Of a stretch of 64,000 nt of DNA, positions 51,149 through 60,861 are shown one piece after another. The notes below the pieces were generated by a model. That model saw nothing but the letters and a program-made list of their open reading frames with translations. It was not told where the DNA came from and did not search any database. Origin of the DNA: Parvibaculaceae bacterium (GTDB lineage: Bacteria; Pseudomonadota; Alphaproteobacteria; Parvibaculales; Parvibaculaceae); assembly GCA_019636015.1 (NCBI GenBank), contig JAHBYJ010000001.1, positions 930,001 through 994,000 on the forward strand, written 5' to 3'. A program made the position numbers and the translations under genes. Positions within the stretch are counted from its first letter, which is position 1. Every line of letters begins with the position of its first letter.

Positions 51149-51760
51149 TCAGAACGGCATGCCCGGAATGCCGCCTGCCATGCCGGGCATGCCCATGGGC
51201 ATCTTCATCGGCGTCACGCCATCCGGCAGGCGGAACAGCGAGGCATCCTGCTCGCCGCGCTGCAGATTCGTCAGCTGCATGCTGAATTCGCCCTGCGTCG
51301 AGCGCCCCGTGATCTTGACAGGAATGCCGTCCGCGGTAAGCCACGCGCGAACATCGTCGAGATTCTTGTCCTCCGGGAGGATGCGGTAGCGCGTCGTCTC
51401 TTCGCCATCGATCGTCTCGCGCCCTTCCTCCACCGCTTCCACCTCCTCCGGCATGGGCCTCAGGCCGCGCTCCGCAGCGCTTTCCGGGTTCATTTCCATC
51501 GCCATGTTCAAATGCGGCATATAGACGAGAAGGCGCGATTCCCGCGGCAGAAGAATGGCGACATTCTGCATGCCGTTCGTCATCGTTTCCCAGCGCTCCT
51601 TGCCGTCCTGAGAATAGAGCTTGCCGGAAATTTGCGTGCCCGACGCATTCACAATGCGTGTCGCGCTGTAGCCGGTTTCGGGCAGCCGGAGCGTTACCGC
51701 ATTTGCGGAAAATGCGAGGACGAGAAACGGAATGACAAAGGCGATACGCATAAAACGCAT
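51149..51760 (-). CDS. Secreted hypothetical protein with Met/Gly/Pro-rich tail
   Basis: The 203-residue protein has a signal peptide (MRFMRIAFVIPFLVLAFSANA, cleavage after ANA) and a LolA/DUF4412-like beta domain with ERWETMTNGMQNVAILLPRE near residue 53. The C-terminal 20 residues are an M-P-G-rich tail with six Met. No cysteines are seen. The tail could bind soft metals such as copper, but that is inference from composition. I chose ATG 51760 with GGAG ten bases upstream. Confidence 0.78.
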   Translation of the reverse strand: MRFMRIAFVIPFLVLAFSANAVTLRLPETGYSATRIVNASGTQISGKLYSQDGKERWETMTNGMQNVAILLPRESRLLVYMPHLNMAMEMNPESAAERGLRPMPEEVEAVEEGRETIDGEETTRYRILPEDKNLDDVRAWLTADGIPVKITGRSTQGEFSMQLTNLQRGEQDASLFRLPDGVTPMKMPMGMPGMAGGIPGMPF

Positions 51761-51962
51761 GAAATTCACGCTCCTGCACACAGAAATGGAAACGATGTGG
51801 AGGATAACGCCCGAGCGCGCCAGACGAAACGGATTTTCTCATGGGTTGGACCGAAGCGCTCGCTATGCAATGCTCTGCGTGAAATCACATAACTCGTCCT
51901 GCTCCGGCAGCGATTTTCACCGCTGCCGCTCATTACAATGATACCGCCGAAAGGAGAGCGCC

Positions 51963-53945
51963 ATGTCCGACGCAGAAAGCGGACGCGGAACCTCCCGCTA
52001 CTTCCGGGCGAATCTGCCTGTCTTTTTCGGATCCACCGCGCTGATCTTCGCTGCGATCGCTTTCGCGGTGCGCGATCCCGCCGCAGCAGCCTATGTCTTT
52101 GCCGCGATTCAGAGCTGGATCGTTCATGAGATGGGCTGGTTCTATGTCGCCTGCGTCGCGACATTTCTCATCTTCGCCATCGGTATCGCGATGAGCTCCA
52201 TGGGAGCAATCAAGCTCGGCCCCGACGAGGCGGAGCCGGATTTTTCCACGCGCTCCTGGTTCGCCATGCTCTTCAGCGCGGGCATGGGCATCGGCATCAT
52301 GTTCTACGGCGTGGCGGAGCCGGTTCTGCATTTCGCCTCGCCGCCTGTGGGCGAGGGCGGCACGATCGATGCGGCGCGGAATGCCATGCAGCTTTCCTTC
52401 TTCCACTGGGGATTGCATGCATGGGCGATTTACGCGGTGACCGGTCTGGCGCTTGCGTATTTCTCGTTCCGGCGCGGGCTGCCGCTCGCGCTCCGCTCGG
52501 CGCTCTATCCGCTGATTGGAGAACGCATTCATGGCTGGGCCGGGCATATCGTCGATATCTTCGCTGTGTTCGGGACCATGGCCGGCATCGCCACTTCGCT
52601 CGGCCTCGGCGTGATGCAGGTGAATGCCGGTCTGAATTACCTTTTCGGCATCGAGACAAGCGTAAGCACGCAGCTCATGCTCATTGCCGGCATCACCCTG
52701 ATCGCGACGATTTCCGTCGCTTCGGGCATCAATGCCGGTATCCGCCGGCTCTCCGAGCTCAATCTCGCGCTTGCAGTCTCTTTGCTGCTTTTCGTTATCG
52801 TCGCCGGGCCGACCGTCTTCCTGCTACAGGCTGCGATGCAGAACACGGGCGCCTATCTGAGCGATATCGTCGGCAAGACATTCCTGCTCTATGCCTATCA
52901 GCCGAATGAATGGATCGGCGGATGGACGCTCTTCTACTGGGGCTGGTGGATTTCCTGGTCGCCCTTTGTCGGCATGTTCATTGCGCGCATTTCCCGCGGA
53001 CGCACGGTGCGCGAATTCATCATCGGCGTCCTGCTCGTACCATCCGGCTTCACCTTTCTGTGGTTCACCGCTTTCGGCAATACCGCACTCGCGATGGAGC
53101 TCGCGGGCGTCGCGCAGATGGTGAATGCGGTCGAGGCCGATGTCGCTGTTGCGCTCTTCCAGTTTCTGGAGCATCTGCCTTTTGCGGCCGTTTCGATGTC
53201 GGTCGCAACGCTGCTCATCGTCACGTTCTTCATCACGTCGGCGGATTCGGGCAGCCTCGTGATCGATATCATCACCTCCGGCGGCGAAGGCGATCCGCCG
53301 GTCTGGCAGCGCATTTTCTGGGCCATCATGGCGGGCACCATCGCGGGTGTACTGCTGGTTGCGGGAGGTCTCTCTGCCTTGCAGACGGCGGCGATCGCGG
53401 GCGGACTTCCCCTGGCGGCCATTCTCCTGGTGCTATGCTTCGGGCTCTTCAAGGCGCTGCGCGGCGAGGTTCACCGCCAGACGAGCCTGCAATCGGTAAC
53501 GCCGGCTTTCGCGGCAGCCGCGCTGCCATGGAAACAGCGGCTGGGCGTCTTGCTGCACCAGCCGACCCGGGCCCGCGCCCTGGCCTTCATGAACGAGACC
53601 GTGGCGCCCGCCCTGAATGAGGTTGCGGCCGAGATCTGCAGTCGCGGACTTTCGGCCGAGGTGGTGACCACTGAGCGCGAAGCGCGGCTCACCGTGGCCC
53701 ATGGCACGGAGGATGAATTCATCTATGGCATTTCATTGCGCAGCGTTGCCGTTCCGAGCTTTTCGGTGACGGCGCTCGAAGGTGAGCGCGCCGGGCCGGA
53801 CAAAACCTGGCGGGCCGAGGTGTCGCTTCGCGAGGGAAGCCTGCGCTATGACATATTGGGCTACACCAAGGACCAGGTGATCGCCGATCTGCTTGGGCAA
53901 TATGAACGGCACATGCACTACCTGCATCTGCAGACGGCCGGCTAG
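51963..53945 (+). CDS. BCCT family betaine/choline/carnitine transporter
   Basis: The 660-residue transporter has twelve membrane helices and BCCT hallmarks: FSAGMGIGIMFYGVAEP near residue 100, and the signature GWTLFYWGWWISWSPFVG near residue 320. ARISRGRTVREF and TSADSGSLV near residue 425 also fit. A cytoplasmic C-terminal domain of about 145 residues follows the last helix, as in BetT, where it senses osmotic state. The start has AAGGAG seven bases upstream. Choline or glycine betaine is the likely substrate; no bet genes are adjacent. Confidence 0.93.
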   Translation: MSDAESGRGTSRYFRANLPVFFGSTALIFAAIAFAVRDPAAAAYVFAAIQSWIVHEMGWFYVACVATFLIFAIGIAMSSMGAIKLGPDEAEPDFSTRSWFAMLFSAGMGIGIMFYGVAEPVLHFASPPVGEGGTIDAARNAMQLSFFHWGLHAWAIYAVTGLALAYFSFRRGLPLALRSALYPLIGERIHGWAGHIVDIFAVFGTMAGIATSLGLGVMQVNAGLNYLFGIETSVSTQLMLIAGITLIATISVASGINAGIRRLSELNLALAVSLLLFVIVAGPTVFLLQAAMQNTGAYLSDIVGKTFLLYAYQPNEWIGGWTLFYWGWWISWSPFVGMFIARISRGRTVREFIIGVLLVPSGFTFLWFTAFGNTALAMELAGVAQMVNAVEADVAVALFQFLEHLPFAAVSMSVATLLIVTFFITSADSGSLVIDIITSGGEGDPPVWQRIFWAIMAGTIAGVLLVAGGLSALQTAAIAGGLPLAAILLVLCFGLFKALRGEVHRQTSLQSVTPAFAAAALPWKQRLGVLLHQPTRARALAFMNETVAPALNEVAAEICSRGLSAEVVTTEREARLTVAHGTEDEFIYGISLRSVAVPSFSVTALEGERAGPDKTWRAEVSLREGSLRYDILGYTKDQVIADLLGQYERHMHYLHLQTAG

Positions 53946-54021
53946 GCTGGTGCGATGCCCGGCGGATCGTTTATAAACGGCGGCAGCCGGATTGGCCGGC
54001 CTGCAGCTTGCCGGATACTCC

Positions 54022-55554
54022 ATGAGCATTTCCCTATTCACCCTGATCGAGGCTTCGCTTCCCGAAGACCGGACGCGGCTCGTGCTCGAAGCGCCAGACC
54101 GCAATCACGGCCCCCGCGAATGGAGCGCGGAGCGCCTGCTGACGGGGGCTGCCCGTTTCGCATCGCTTTTCACGTCGCTCGGCCTCGTCAAGGGCGATCG
54201 CGTGGCGCTTCAGGTCGAGAAATCGCCGGAAGCGCTCGCCATCTATCTCGCCTGCCTGCGCGGCGGTTTTGTTTTCTTGCCGATGAACACCGCCTATCGT
54301 CTGGACGAGGTCGATTATCTCGTGGGCAATGCGGAACCGGCGCTCGTCATCTGCGACCCGTCGATGGAGGAAGGCATAAGCGAAATCGCCCGCCGCCGCG
54401 CAACGCCGCATGTGATGACGCTCGATGCGGATGCGCGCGGCAGCCTTATGGAGGCGCTCGCGAAGCTCCGCAATATCGTGCCTCCGGCACAGCTCGCGGC
54501 GCATGATCTCGCGGCCATCCTTTATACGTCCGGCACTACCGGCAAGCCGAAAGGCGCCATGCTGAGCCATGGCAATCTCGCGTCGAACGGGCTGGCGCTG
54601 CGCGATTCGTGGCGCTTCACGGAGGACGACGTACTGCTCCACGCGCTTCCGATCTTCCATGCGCACGGGCTTTTCGTTGCCTGTCATTGTGCCTTGCTTG
54701 CCGGCGCGCGGATGATCTGGCTCGGAAAGTTCGATCGCGAACTGGTGCTGAAGCATCTGCCGCGTGCGACGAGCTTCATGGGCGTGCCGACCTTCTACAC
54801 GCGTCTGCTCGCGGGCGACGATTTCAATGCTGCTCTCGTGAAGCATATGCGGCTCTTCACCTCGGGTTCGGCGCCTCTGCTGGCCGAAACCTTCGATGAG
54901 TTCCGGGTCCGTACAGGCCACGCGATCCTCGAACGTTACGGCATGACCGAGACCGGCATGAACACCTCGAACCCCTATGAGGGCGAGCGTCGCGCAGGCA
55001 CGGTCGGCTTTCCGCTGCCGGGCACGGAAGTTCGCGTCATGTCGGATGAAGGAAAGCAGCTCGCAGCCGGCGAAGTCGGCGGGCTCCAGGTGCGCGGACC
55101 GAATGTCTTCGCGGGCTATTGGCGGATGCCGGAAAAATCGGCTGAAGAGTTCGAGGAAGGCGGCTGGTTCAAGACCGGCGATGTCGCCATGATCGATACA
55201 GACGGCTATGTCCACCTCGTCGGCCGTGCGAAGGATCTCATCATTTCAGGCGGCTTCAATGTCTACCCGAAAGAGATCGAGGAACTGGTGGACGAGATGC
55301 CGGAAGTTCTCGAATCCGCCATAGTCGGCGTGCCGCATCCGGATTTCGGAGAGGCGGGCGTTGCCGTTGTGGTGTTGCGGCCGGGCAAGGGGCTGGACGA
55401 AGCGGAACTCATCTCGCGCGTGAAGGCAAAGCTTGCGAACTACAAAGTGCCGAAGTGGGCCTTCTTCGTCGAAAGCCTGCCGCGCAACACGATGGGCAAG
55501 GTGCAGAAAAACCTGCTTCGCGACGAGTATCGCGACGCTTGTAAAGGGAAGTAG
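54022..55554 (+). CDS. matB: Malonyl-CoA synthetase-like AMP-forming acyl-CoA ligase
   Basis: The 510-residue ANL-superfamily enzyme has the P-loop YTSGTTGKPKGAMLSHGNL near residue 170 and LPIFHAHGLFVACHCALLAG near residue 210, characteristic of MatB-type malonate ligases. YGMTETGMN is near residue 310, TGDVAMID near residue 392 and the catalytic Lys in NTMGKVQKN near residue 497. It activates malonate or methylmalonate with ATP and CoA. No malonate decarboxylase or transport genes adjoin it, so malonate specificity is from family resemblance. I chose ATG 54022. Confidence 0.85.
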   Translation: MSISLFTLIEASLPEDRTRLVLEAPDRNHGPREWSAERLLTGAARFASLFTSLGLVKGDRVALQVEKSPEALAIYLACLRGGFVFLPMNTAYRLDEVDYLVGNAEPALVICDPSMEEGISEIARRRATPHVMTLDADARGSLMEALAKLRNIVPPAQLAAHDLAAILYTSGTTGKPKGAMLSHGNLASNGLALRDSWRFTEDDVLLHALPIFHAHGLFVACHCALLAGARMIWLGKFDRELVLKHLPRATSFMGVPTFYTRLLAGDDFNAALVKHMRLFTSGSAPLLAETFDEFRVRTGHAILERYGMTETGMNTSNPYEGERRAGTVGFPLPGTEVRVMSDEGKQLAAGEVGGLQVRGPNVFAGYWRMPEKSAEEFEEGGWFKTGDVAMIDTDGYVHLVGRAKDLIISGGFNVYPKEIEELVDEMPEVLESAIVGVPHPDFGEAGVAVVVLRPGKGLDEAELISRVKAKLANYKVPKWAFFVESLPRNTMGKVQKNLLRDEYRDACKGK

Positions 55555-55561
55555 CGGCGGC

Positions 55562-56089
55562 TCAGGAGGGCTGGTCACTCTCGCGGCGCTTCACCGGCGC
55601 CTTGCCGTCGCGGCGGCGGCGGTCCGGACCCGTAAAGGCAGCCGAGCGCACGATGGCGCGGGGCCGCGTCAGCACGGTCTCGATCCGTTCGATGAGCTGC
55701 TGGGCAGAGAAGGGCTTGGAAAGAATTTCCGTCACACCTGCATCGCGCGCCTCGATGATCGCATTGCGCTCGCGCTTCGTCGTCACATAGATGACCGGAA
55801 TGCCGACGAGATTGGATTCTTCCGCCGTGCGGATCGCGCGCACCACCGACAGCCCATCGAGCGGCGGCTCAAGATCGTCCATGATCGCAAGATCGATCTT
55901 GCCGCGAACAAGGGCGGCAAGCGCGTCCTCGCCCGAGCGGGCGCTGACGATGTTCCGGATGCCGAGGCTTGAGAGAATGCTCCGCAGCATGTTTGCCATG
56001 AAGACCGTGTCTTCGACGATGAGCACGCCAAGCTGGGCATAGGTTTCGGGGCCGATGGTCTTGCGGCTTTGTCCGGCTTCTTGCGCCAT
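55562..56089 (-). CDS. Single-domain response regulator
   Basis: The 175-residue protein contains one receiver domain: IVEDTVFMANMLRSIL near residue 25, phospho-Asp in AIMDDLEPPLDGLS near residue 68, VIYVTTKRE near residue 100 and LSKPFSAQQL near residue 125. A basic, Arg-rich C-terminal tail (PDRRRRDGKAPVKRR) has no DNA-binding domain. It is CheY/DivK-like and its kinase is not adjacent. ATG 56089 is chosen; an in-frame ATG 17 residues upstream is the alternative. Confidence 0.87.
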   Translation of the reverse strand: MAQEAGQSRKTIGPETYAQLGVLIVEDTVFMANMLRSILSSLGIRNIVSARSGEDALAALVRGKIDLAIMDDLEPPLDGLSVVRAIRTAEESNLVGIPVIYVTTKRERNAIIEARDAGVTEILSKPFSAQQLIERIETVLTRPRAIVRSAAFTGPDRRRRDGKAPVKRRESDQPS

Positions 56090-56157
56090 GCGGATATCTT
56101 TCTTGGGCTGTGCTGTCGCGACTTCCGCCAATATGCGCAAAACTCTTTAGCGATTGG

Positions 56158-58125
56158 TTAGTGCGGAGCCCGTTCGTCGGGATTTTCCGTTTCCCGGGAA
56201 AGCCAGCCCGGCAGCATGCGGCTGATGCCATGTTCGGTTTTTTCCCAGTGAAACGGCCTTGTCAGCAATTGCCACACCGCCTTGTAGGCGGCGATAGAGA
56301 TCAGCAGCCAATAGGCCGGCATCATGGGCGCCTGATTGAAAAGCGGGGCCATCCCCCGGGCCGAAACCGCGGCAAGTCCGGCGGTTATGGCCACCGCGTA
56401 GCCCGATATGAGCACCAGCATGTTGAAGATGGCGAGACTGGCTCCCTCGTTGAAATCCGCCGGAACGCCGGTAAAGGCAAGAGATAGACCTATCGATAGA
56501 TAGAAGACCGGATGGACCAGGCTTGACAGGGTGAAACCGCCGATCACGATCTGGAACCCGACAAAACCCTTGGGCCCGAGTTCGCGATAGAGCCGAACCG
56601 GATGGCGCATCCGCACAAGCCAGGTCTGGAGCCATCCCTTGATCCAGCGTGACCGTTGGCGGATCCAGTTCGGCAAGCGGCAGTTCGCTTCCTCCTGCGT
56701 CGTCGAGCGGATGATGCCGCAGCGATAGCCCTGCAGCGCAAGGCGAATGCCGAGATCGGCATCCTCGGTGACATTGTTCGGGTCCCAGGCGCCTGCCTTG
56801 CGCAGCACATCCGTCCGGAAATGGGTGGATGTACCGCCAAGCGGAATGGGCAGGCCGAGCCGCGCCATGGTCGGCAGGAGCAGGTCGAAAAATGCGGCAT
56901 ATTCGATCGCAAATTGCCGCGTCAGCCAGTTCTCGTTCCAGTTGTAGTAGTTGAGATGCGCTTGAACGCAGGCAAGCTTCTCGTCGCCGAGAGCGAAAGC
57001 CGCTACCGCCTTCTTGAGTTGCTTCGGTTCCGGGCAGTCTTCCGCATCATAGATCACGAGATAGTCGCCGCGCGCAAAGGGGAGCGCAAAGTTGCAGGCC
57101 TTGGGCTTTGTTTGCGGCAGGCTCGCAGGGACGACGATGAATTCGAAGTGGTCCGGCAGGCCGAGTGCCTTTGCCGCTTCCAGCGTTTCACGGTCATCCT
57201 CCTCGAAGATCAATTTGATATCGAGCTTTGACGCTGGATAGTCGAGATCGTCGAGCGCCCGCGCGAGCAGCGGAAGCACTCGGACCTCGCGAAAGAGCGG
57301 CACCATCACCGTATAGACGGGCAGTTCATTGTCCGGTGGTACGCCGTAATTGGCAAAGGCGCGTTCCTCCTCCGTCTGGGGCGAGAGTAGGCCGACAAAG
57401 ATCGAGAGGTAGCGCAGCACCGCAACGCCGAGAAAGGTGCAGCCGACAAGAATGTTGAGTGTGGCCAGGATATGCCACGGCGCGAGGACCAGCCCCAGCA
57501 GCAAGAAGAGAAGGAAACCTCCAAACCAGAACATCTGCGGCGAGGTGAGGCGGGTCGCGGCGGAATTTTCGGGCATCCTGCGCTGCAGGTCGAAAATGGC
57601 GCGGTCGGTCAGCGCCGGTCCGAAATCGCGCCTCAGCGTTTCGGAGATGTCGCGCCGCGAGGCAATGAAGACGGGTCTGGGGCGGCCATCATGGTCGGCA
57701 ATGACGCGGCGTGCTGTATCGGGATCGCCGGCGACATAGATCGTCTCGCCAGCCCGCCGCCGCCAGGGCAGGCAGGATGTCCGCAGATAGAAGTCGAGAT
57801 CGTCCGGCGCGGCGAGAGCTTCATCTCGTGGCTCGGAGGCCAGATCGACCACGGGAACGCCGCGCTGCGCGCCGTAAAGCCGTGCGAGGTCGGCGAGCCG
57901 CAAGGCGCCCGTGCTGACCAGCACTTCGCCGAGCCGGCTGCCCCATTGTTTTTGCCGCTCAAGGGCTTGGGAAAGCATCTCGGGCAGGAGGAGGCCCGCC
58001 TCGAGCGCCATTTCCCCGATCAGCCGGCGAGGCTCGCCGCGCGTGTTGCGCTTCGCCCGGCGCGCAGAATTTCCATCGCGCGCAGGCCGAACGCGGCCGC
58101 GCCTTGCAGCATCTGTCTTTTCCAA
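56158..58125 (-). CDS. Glycosyltransferase family 2 membrane protein with N-terminal MshEN-type domain
   Basis: The 655-residue protein has a basic start and an MshEN/GspE-N-like domain (about 40-160: LGEVLVSTGALRLADLARLYG). Two helices at about 200-245 follow, then a cytoplasmic GT2 domain (about 270-510) with YDAEDCPEP as DxD, TEDADLG, and QRSRWIKGW as the QxxRW-type motif. A cluster of C-terminal helices ends the protein. This architecture resembles NfrB-type and other processive polysaccharide synthases, in which the N-terminal domain can bind a cyclic dinucleotide. The start is TTG 58125 with GGGGGA upstream. The substrate is unknown. Confidence 0.86.
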   Translation of the reverse strand: MEKTDAARRGRVRPARDGNSARRAKRNTRGEPRRLIGEMALEAGLLLPEMLSQALERQKQWGSRLGEVLVSTGALRLADLARLYGAQRGVPVVDLASEPRDEALAAPDDLDFYLRTSCLPWRRRAGETIYVAGDPDTARRVIADHDGRPRPVFIASRRDISETLRRDFGPALTDRAIFDLQRRMPENSAATRLTSPQMFWFGGFLLFLLLGLVLAPWHILATLNILVGCTFLGVAVLRYLSIFVGLLSPQTEEERAFANYGVPPDNELPVYTVMVPLFREVRVLPLLARALDDLDYPASKLDIKLIFEEDDRETLEAAKALGLPDHFEFIVVPASLPQTKPKACNFALPFARGDYLVIYDAEDCPEPKQLKKAVAAFALGDEKLACVQAHLNYYNWNENWLTRQFAIEYAAFFDLLLPTMARLGLPIPLGGTSTHFRTDVLRKAGAWDPNNVTEDADLGIRLALQGYRCGIIRSTTQEEANCRLPNWIRQRSRWIKGWLQTWLVRMRHPVRLYRELGPKGFVGFQIVIGGFTLSSLVHPVFYLSIGLSLAFTGVPADFNEGASLAIFNMLVLISGYAVAITAGLAAVSARGMAPLFNQAPMMPAYWLLISIAAYKAVWQLLTRPFHWEKTEHGISRMLPGWLSRETENPDERAPH

Positions 58126-58368
58126 TGATGTCCCCCCGAGAGATCCGGACTCGACTTGTATTCGCTACGCCAGATGGAACTTTTCCCAATAACGGTACAG
58201 AACAGATGCCTTAACCTTAATAGACCGAAAGAAGGGGCACGGAGCTTGCTTTTCCTTTTTTCAGGATCGGGATTGTTGCCATTGCGAAACGAAACTCAGC
58301 CCCGTTCTGTGTCACAATGAGACGGGTCTTGCCGTGTCAGGGTCGCGGCGGGAATTTGGGCGGGCGGG

Positions 58369-59343
58369 ATGCGTTTTCTTCTCTATCTCAATATGGTCGC
58401 CATCGTCTGGCTGGCCGGCGCGCTGGTCCAGCTCTACGAGGGCGCGCCCTTGCCCGGCCACAAGGCCGCGCCGCGCCCGGTGGCGGAAGCACTGTCGGAG
58501 GCCGCGCAGGAGCCTGAACGGGCGGTCGCTCCCATGCTCACCGCCGAGGAAATGGCGGCGCTCGGCCTTCCCCTTGCAAACCCCGAGCGGCGGTCCGAAC
58601 CGGATATTCCAGCACCCGTGGCTACGGCCCCCGCGCCGCTCGTTATTCTGACGGAAGGCGAATACCCGCCCTTCAACTACCGCGACGAGGACGGCGCGCT
58701 TAAGGGTTTCGACGTGGACCTCGCCATGGCGCTTTGCGACAGGCTCGGCGCCGAATGCCGGATCGTTGCCCTTCCCTGGGCGGCTCTTGTGCCCGCCTTG
58801 AGGCGCGGCGAGGGCGACGCGGTCATCGCCTCCATGCTGATTCCCGTGGCCGGCCGCGGCAGTGCGGCGGGCGAAGGCATCATTTTCACGCGCGGCTATT
58901 ATTCGACGCCGGGCCGCTTCGCCGCGAGGCGGAGCGATATGCCGCCCGCGGCTACGCCGGCCGCACTTGCCGGACGCCGGATCGGCGTTCAGGCCGGATC
59001 GGCTCATCAGGCCTTTGCGGTGAAGCGCTTTCCCGCTGCCGAACTCGTTTCCTTTCCCAGTCCGGCCGAAGCCGAAAAGGCACTTGAAACGGGTGAGGTC
59101 GATCTTGTTTTCGCCGACCGCAATACGCTGCTGCGCTGGGTTTCGGGAAAGGAAGGCGCCTGCTGCCGGCTTGTCGGGCCGGACTATGCCGATCCCGCTT
59201 ATTTTGGCGATGGTGCGGGAATAGCCCTTCGCGAGGGCGAGGAAGAACTGCGCGACCGTTTAAACGTCGCGCTTGCGTCGCTGGTGAGCGACGGCACCTA
59301 TGCGCGGATCAGCGCACGTTATTTCTCCACAAGCATTTTCTGA
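58369..59343 (+). CDS. Membrane-anchored family 3 solute-binding protein
   Basis: The 324-residue protein has an N-terminal helix (residues 3-23) without a good cleavage site and an Ala/Pro-rich linker (about 25-90). The periplasmic-binding fold follows: YPPFNYRDEDGALKGFDVDLAMALC near residue 103, GRRIGVQAGSAHQAF near residue 204 and DLVFADRNTLLRW near residue 245. These family proteins bind amino acids or similar solutes. No ABC permease or ATPase is adjacent, so it may be a sensor or an orphan receptor. ATG 58369 is chosen. Confidence 0.83.
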   Translation: MRFLLYLNMVAIVWLAGALVQLYEGAPLPGHKAAPRPVAEALSEAAQEPERAVAPMLTAEEMAALGLPLANPERRSEPDIPAPVATAPAPLVILTEGEYPPFNYRDEDGALKGFDVDLAMALCDRLGAECRIVALPWAALVPALRRGEGDAVIASMLIPVAGRGSAAGEGIIFTRGYYSTPGRFAARRSDMPPAATPAALAGRRIGVQAGSAHQAFAVKRFPAAELVSFPSPAEAEKALETGEVDLVFADRNTLLRWVSGKEGACCRLVGPDYADPAYFGDGAGIALREGEEELRDRLNVALASLVSDGTYARISARYFSTSIF

Positions 59344-59347
59344 AGAC

Positions 59348-59887
59348 TTAGCTTTTCTCTGCTGCCGTTTCCGCCATCAGATCGCGCGGCCGCCCGAAAA
59401 AGACAGGCCGGCCGTTGCCGTCGCGGATATCGTCCCAGCGCGCGACGTCGAAATCGAAAACGATGAAGCCGCCGGTCGGCACGCCATAGGCAATGCGCAG
59501 CGCGGTCTCATCATCCGGATCGTCCGCAAGCGCCATGGCAAGAAGCACAAGACCCGGATTATGCGCGACGACGAGCAGCGTATTCGCCTCGTCCGGTGCG
59601 TTGTGGATTTGCTCCAGCATCTCGTCCGGCATCGCGTGATAGAGTTCATCGCGATAGATCACCGGCACACCGTCGCCCAGCGCATTGCACAGCGGTGCGC
59701 AGGTCGCAAGCGCCCGTTCGGCACTCGAACAGAGAATGACGTCGGGCCGGTAGGGCGAATGCGAAATCCAGTCGGCCATGAAGGCCGCCGCCTTTTCGCC
59801 GCGGGCATTGAGCGGCCGGTCGAAATCGTCTTTCGAGGGATCGCCCCAATCCGATTTCGCGTGGCGCAGCAGGCATAGCCGTTTCAT
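59348..59887 (-). CDS. sixA: Phosphohistidine phosphatase SixA
   Basis: The 179-residue histidine phosphatase has the RHG-type motif LLRHAKSDW near residue 6, with catalytic His9. DFDRPLNARGEK near residue 21, CSSAERALAT near residue 53 and VAHNPGL near residue 107 with the second catalytic His complete the site. The DFDRPLNxRG segment is typical of SixA, which dephosphorylates histidine phosphoproteins such as phosphotransfer domains. Start overlaps the upstream hydroxylase stop by 4 bases (ATGA). Confidence 0.9.
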   Translation of the reverse strand: MKRLCLLRHAKSDWGDPSKDDFDRPLNARGEKAAAFMADWISHSPYRPDVILCSSAERALATCAPLCNALGDGVPVIYRDELYHAMPDEMLEQIHNAPDEANTLLVVAHNPGLVLLAMALADDPDDETALRIAYGVPTGGFIVFDFDVARWDDIRDGNGRPVFFGRPRDLMAETAAEKS

Positions 59888-60726
59888 GTCATGCGCTCCC
59901 GGCGCTTCGGTTGGGGTGGAAAAGCCGTTCCCGCAAACGGGTTGATGAGGCTCCAGCCGAGACCTTCCGGCTGAGGCGCCGGATATTCGTCGAGCCCGAG
60001 CTTCATGGCAATGTGCCCGTCGCGCGGTTCCGCGCGCCAGGTGCCGAAAAGCCGGTCCCACAGGGAAAGACTGAAGCCGTAGTTCATGTCGTGTTCATCG
60101 TGATACACCGAATGATGCACCCGGTGCATGTCCGGCGTCACGATGAAAAGCCGCAATATGCGATCCGCCTTCTCGCCGATACGCAGGTTCGAGTGGTTGA
60201 ACATCGCGGCGGCGTTCAGCACCACTTCGAAGAGAATGACGGCAGCGGCGGGCGCGCCAAGAAGCGCCACTGCCGCCATCTTGATCCCCATGCTCATCAG
60301 GATTTCGACGGGATGGAAACGGATGCCGGTCGTGACATCGACATGCGTGTCCGCATGGTGGACCCGGTGCAACCGCCAGAGGAAGCCCACCTTGTGGAAC
60401 AGGACATGCTGCCCGTAGACAAGGAGATCGAGCGCGAGGAAGGATAGCAGGAAAGCGAGGGCATAGGGCGCTTCAAGCTGGTGAAAGAGCCCGAAGCCGC
60501 GGCGCTCTGCTTCGAGCGCAACGCCGGTCGCAAGCAGAGGCATGCCAAGACGCAGCAACAGGGTGCCGATCGCCGCGAGCGACAGATTGGTCAGCCAGCG
60601 CCAGCCGCGCGTGACGCCCGCCATGCGGCGGGGAAGCGCGGCTTCAAGCACGGCCATGAGCACCAGTACGCCCGCAAAGGCGGCGAGGCGAATTTCCGGC
60701 TCATGCATGGAAATGAAGTCGGGCAT
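59884..60726 (-). CDS. Sterol desaturase / fatty-acid hydroxylase superfamily protein
   Basis: The 280-residue membrane protein has four or so helices and the three histidine boxes of the superfamily: HVLFH near residue 107, HRVHHAD near residue 119 and HRVHHSVYHDEHDMNYG near residue 201. These bind a di-iron centre. Members hydroxylate or desaturate lipids, sterols or hopanoids. The substrate is not predictable. It is coupled to sixA by ATGA overlap. Confidence 0.9.
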   Translation of the reverse strand: MPDFISMHEPEIRLAAFAGVLVLMAVLEAALPRRMAGVTRGWRWLTNLSLAAIGTLLLRLGMPLLATGVALEAERRGFGLFHQLEAPYALAFLLSFLALDLLVYGQHVLFHKVGFLWRLHRVHHADTHVDVTTGIRFHPVEILMSMGIKMAAVALLGAPAAAVILFEVVLNAAAMFNHSNLRIGEKADRILRLFIVTPDMHRVHHSVYHDEHDMNYGFSLSLWDRLFGTWRAEPRDGHIAMKLGLDEYPAPQPEGLGWSLINPFAGTAFPPQPKRRERMT

Positions 60727-60861
60727 CTGCTGCGCGCCGGGCGCGCCTCCGGTCGTTGAGCCCTGACTATAGAGCGGCTTCCGGCTGAAGAAAAAGCCTC
60801 CCCGAGGCCCGCTTCACGTTAATATGAAATGTATAATTTGGGCTTGGGACAGAGGCTCGCC

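Noticed and set aside
58180..58230. CtrA-binding site TTAA-N7-TTAA upstream of the glycosyltransferase
   Set aside because: The local TTAACCTTAA has only two bases between the TTAA halves, not seven.
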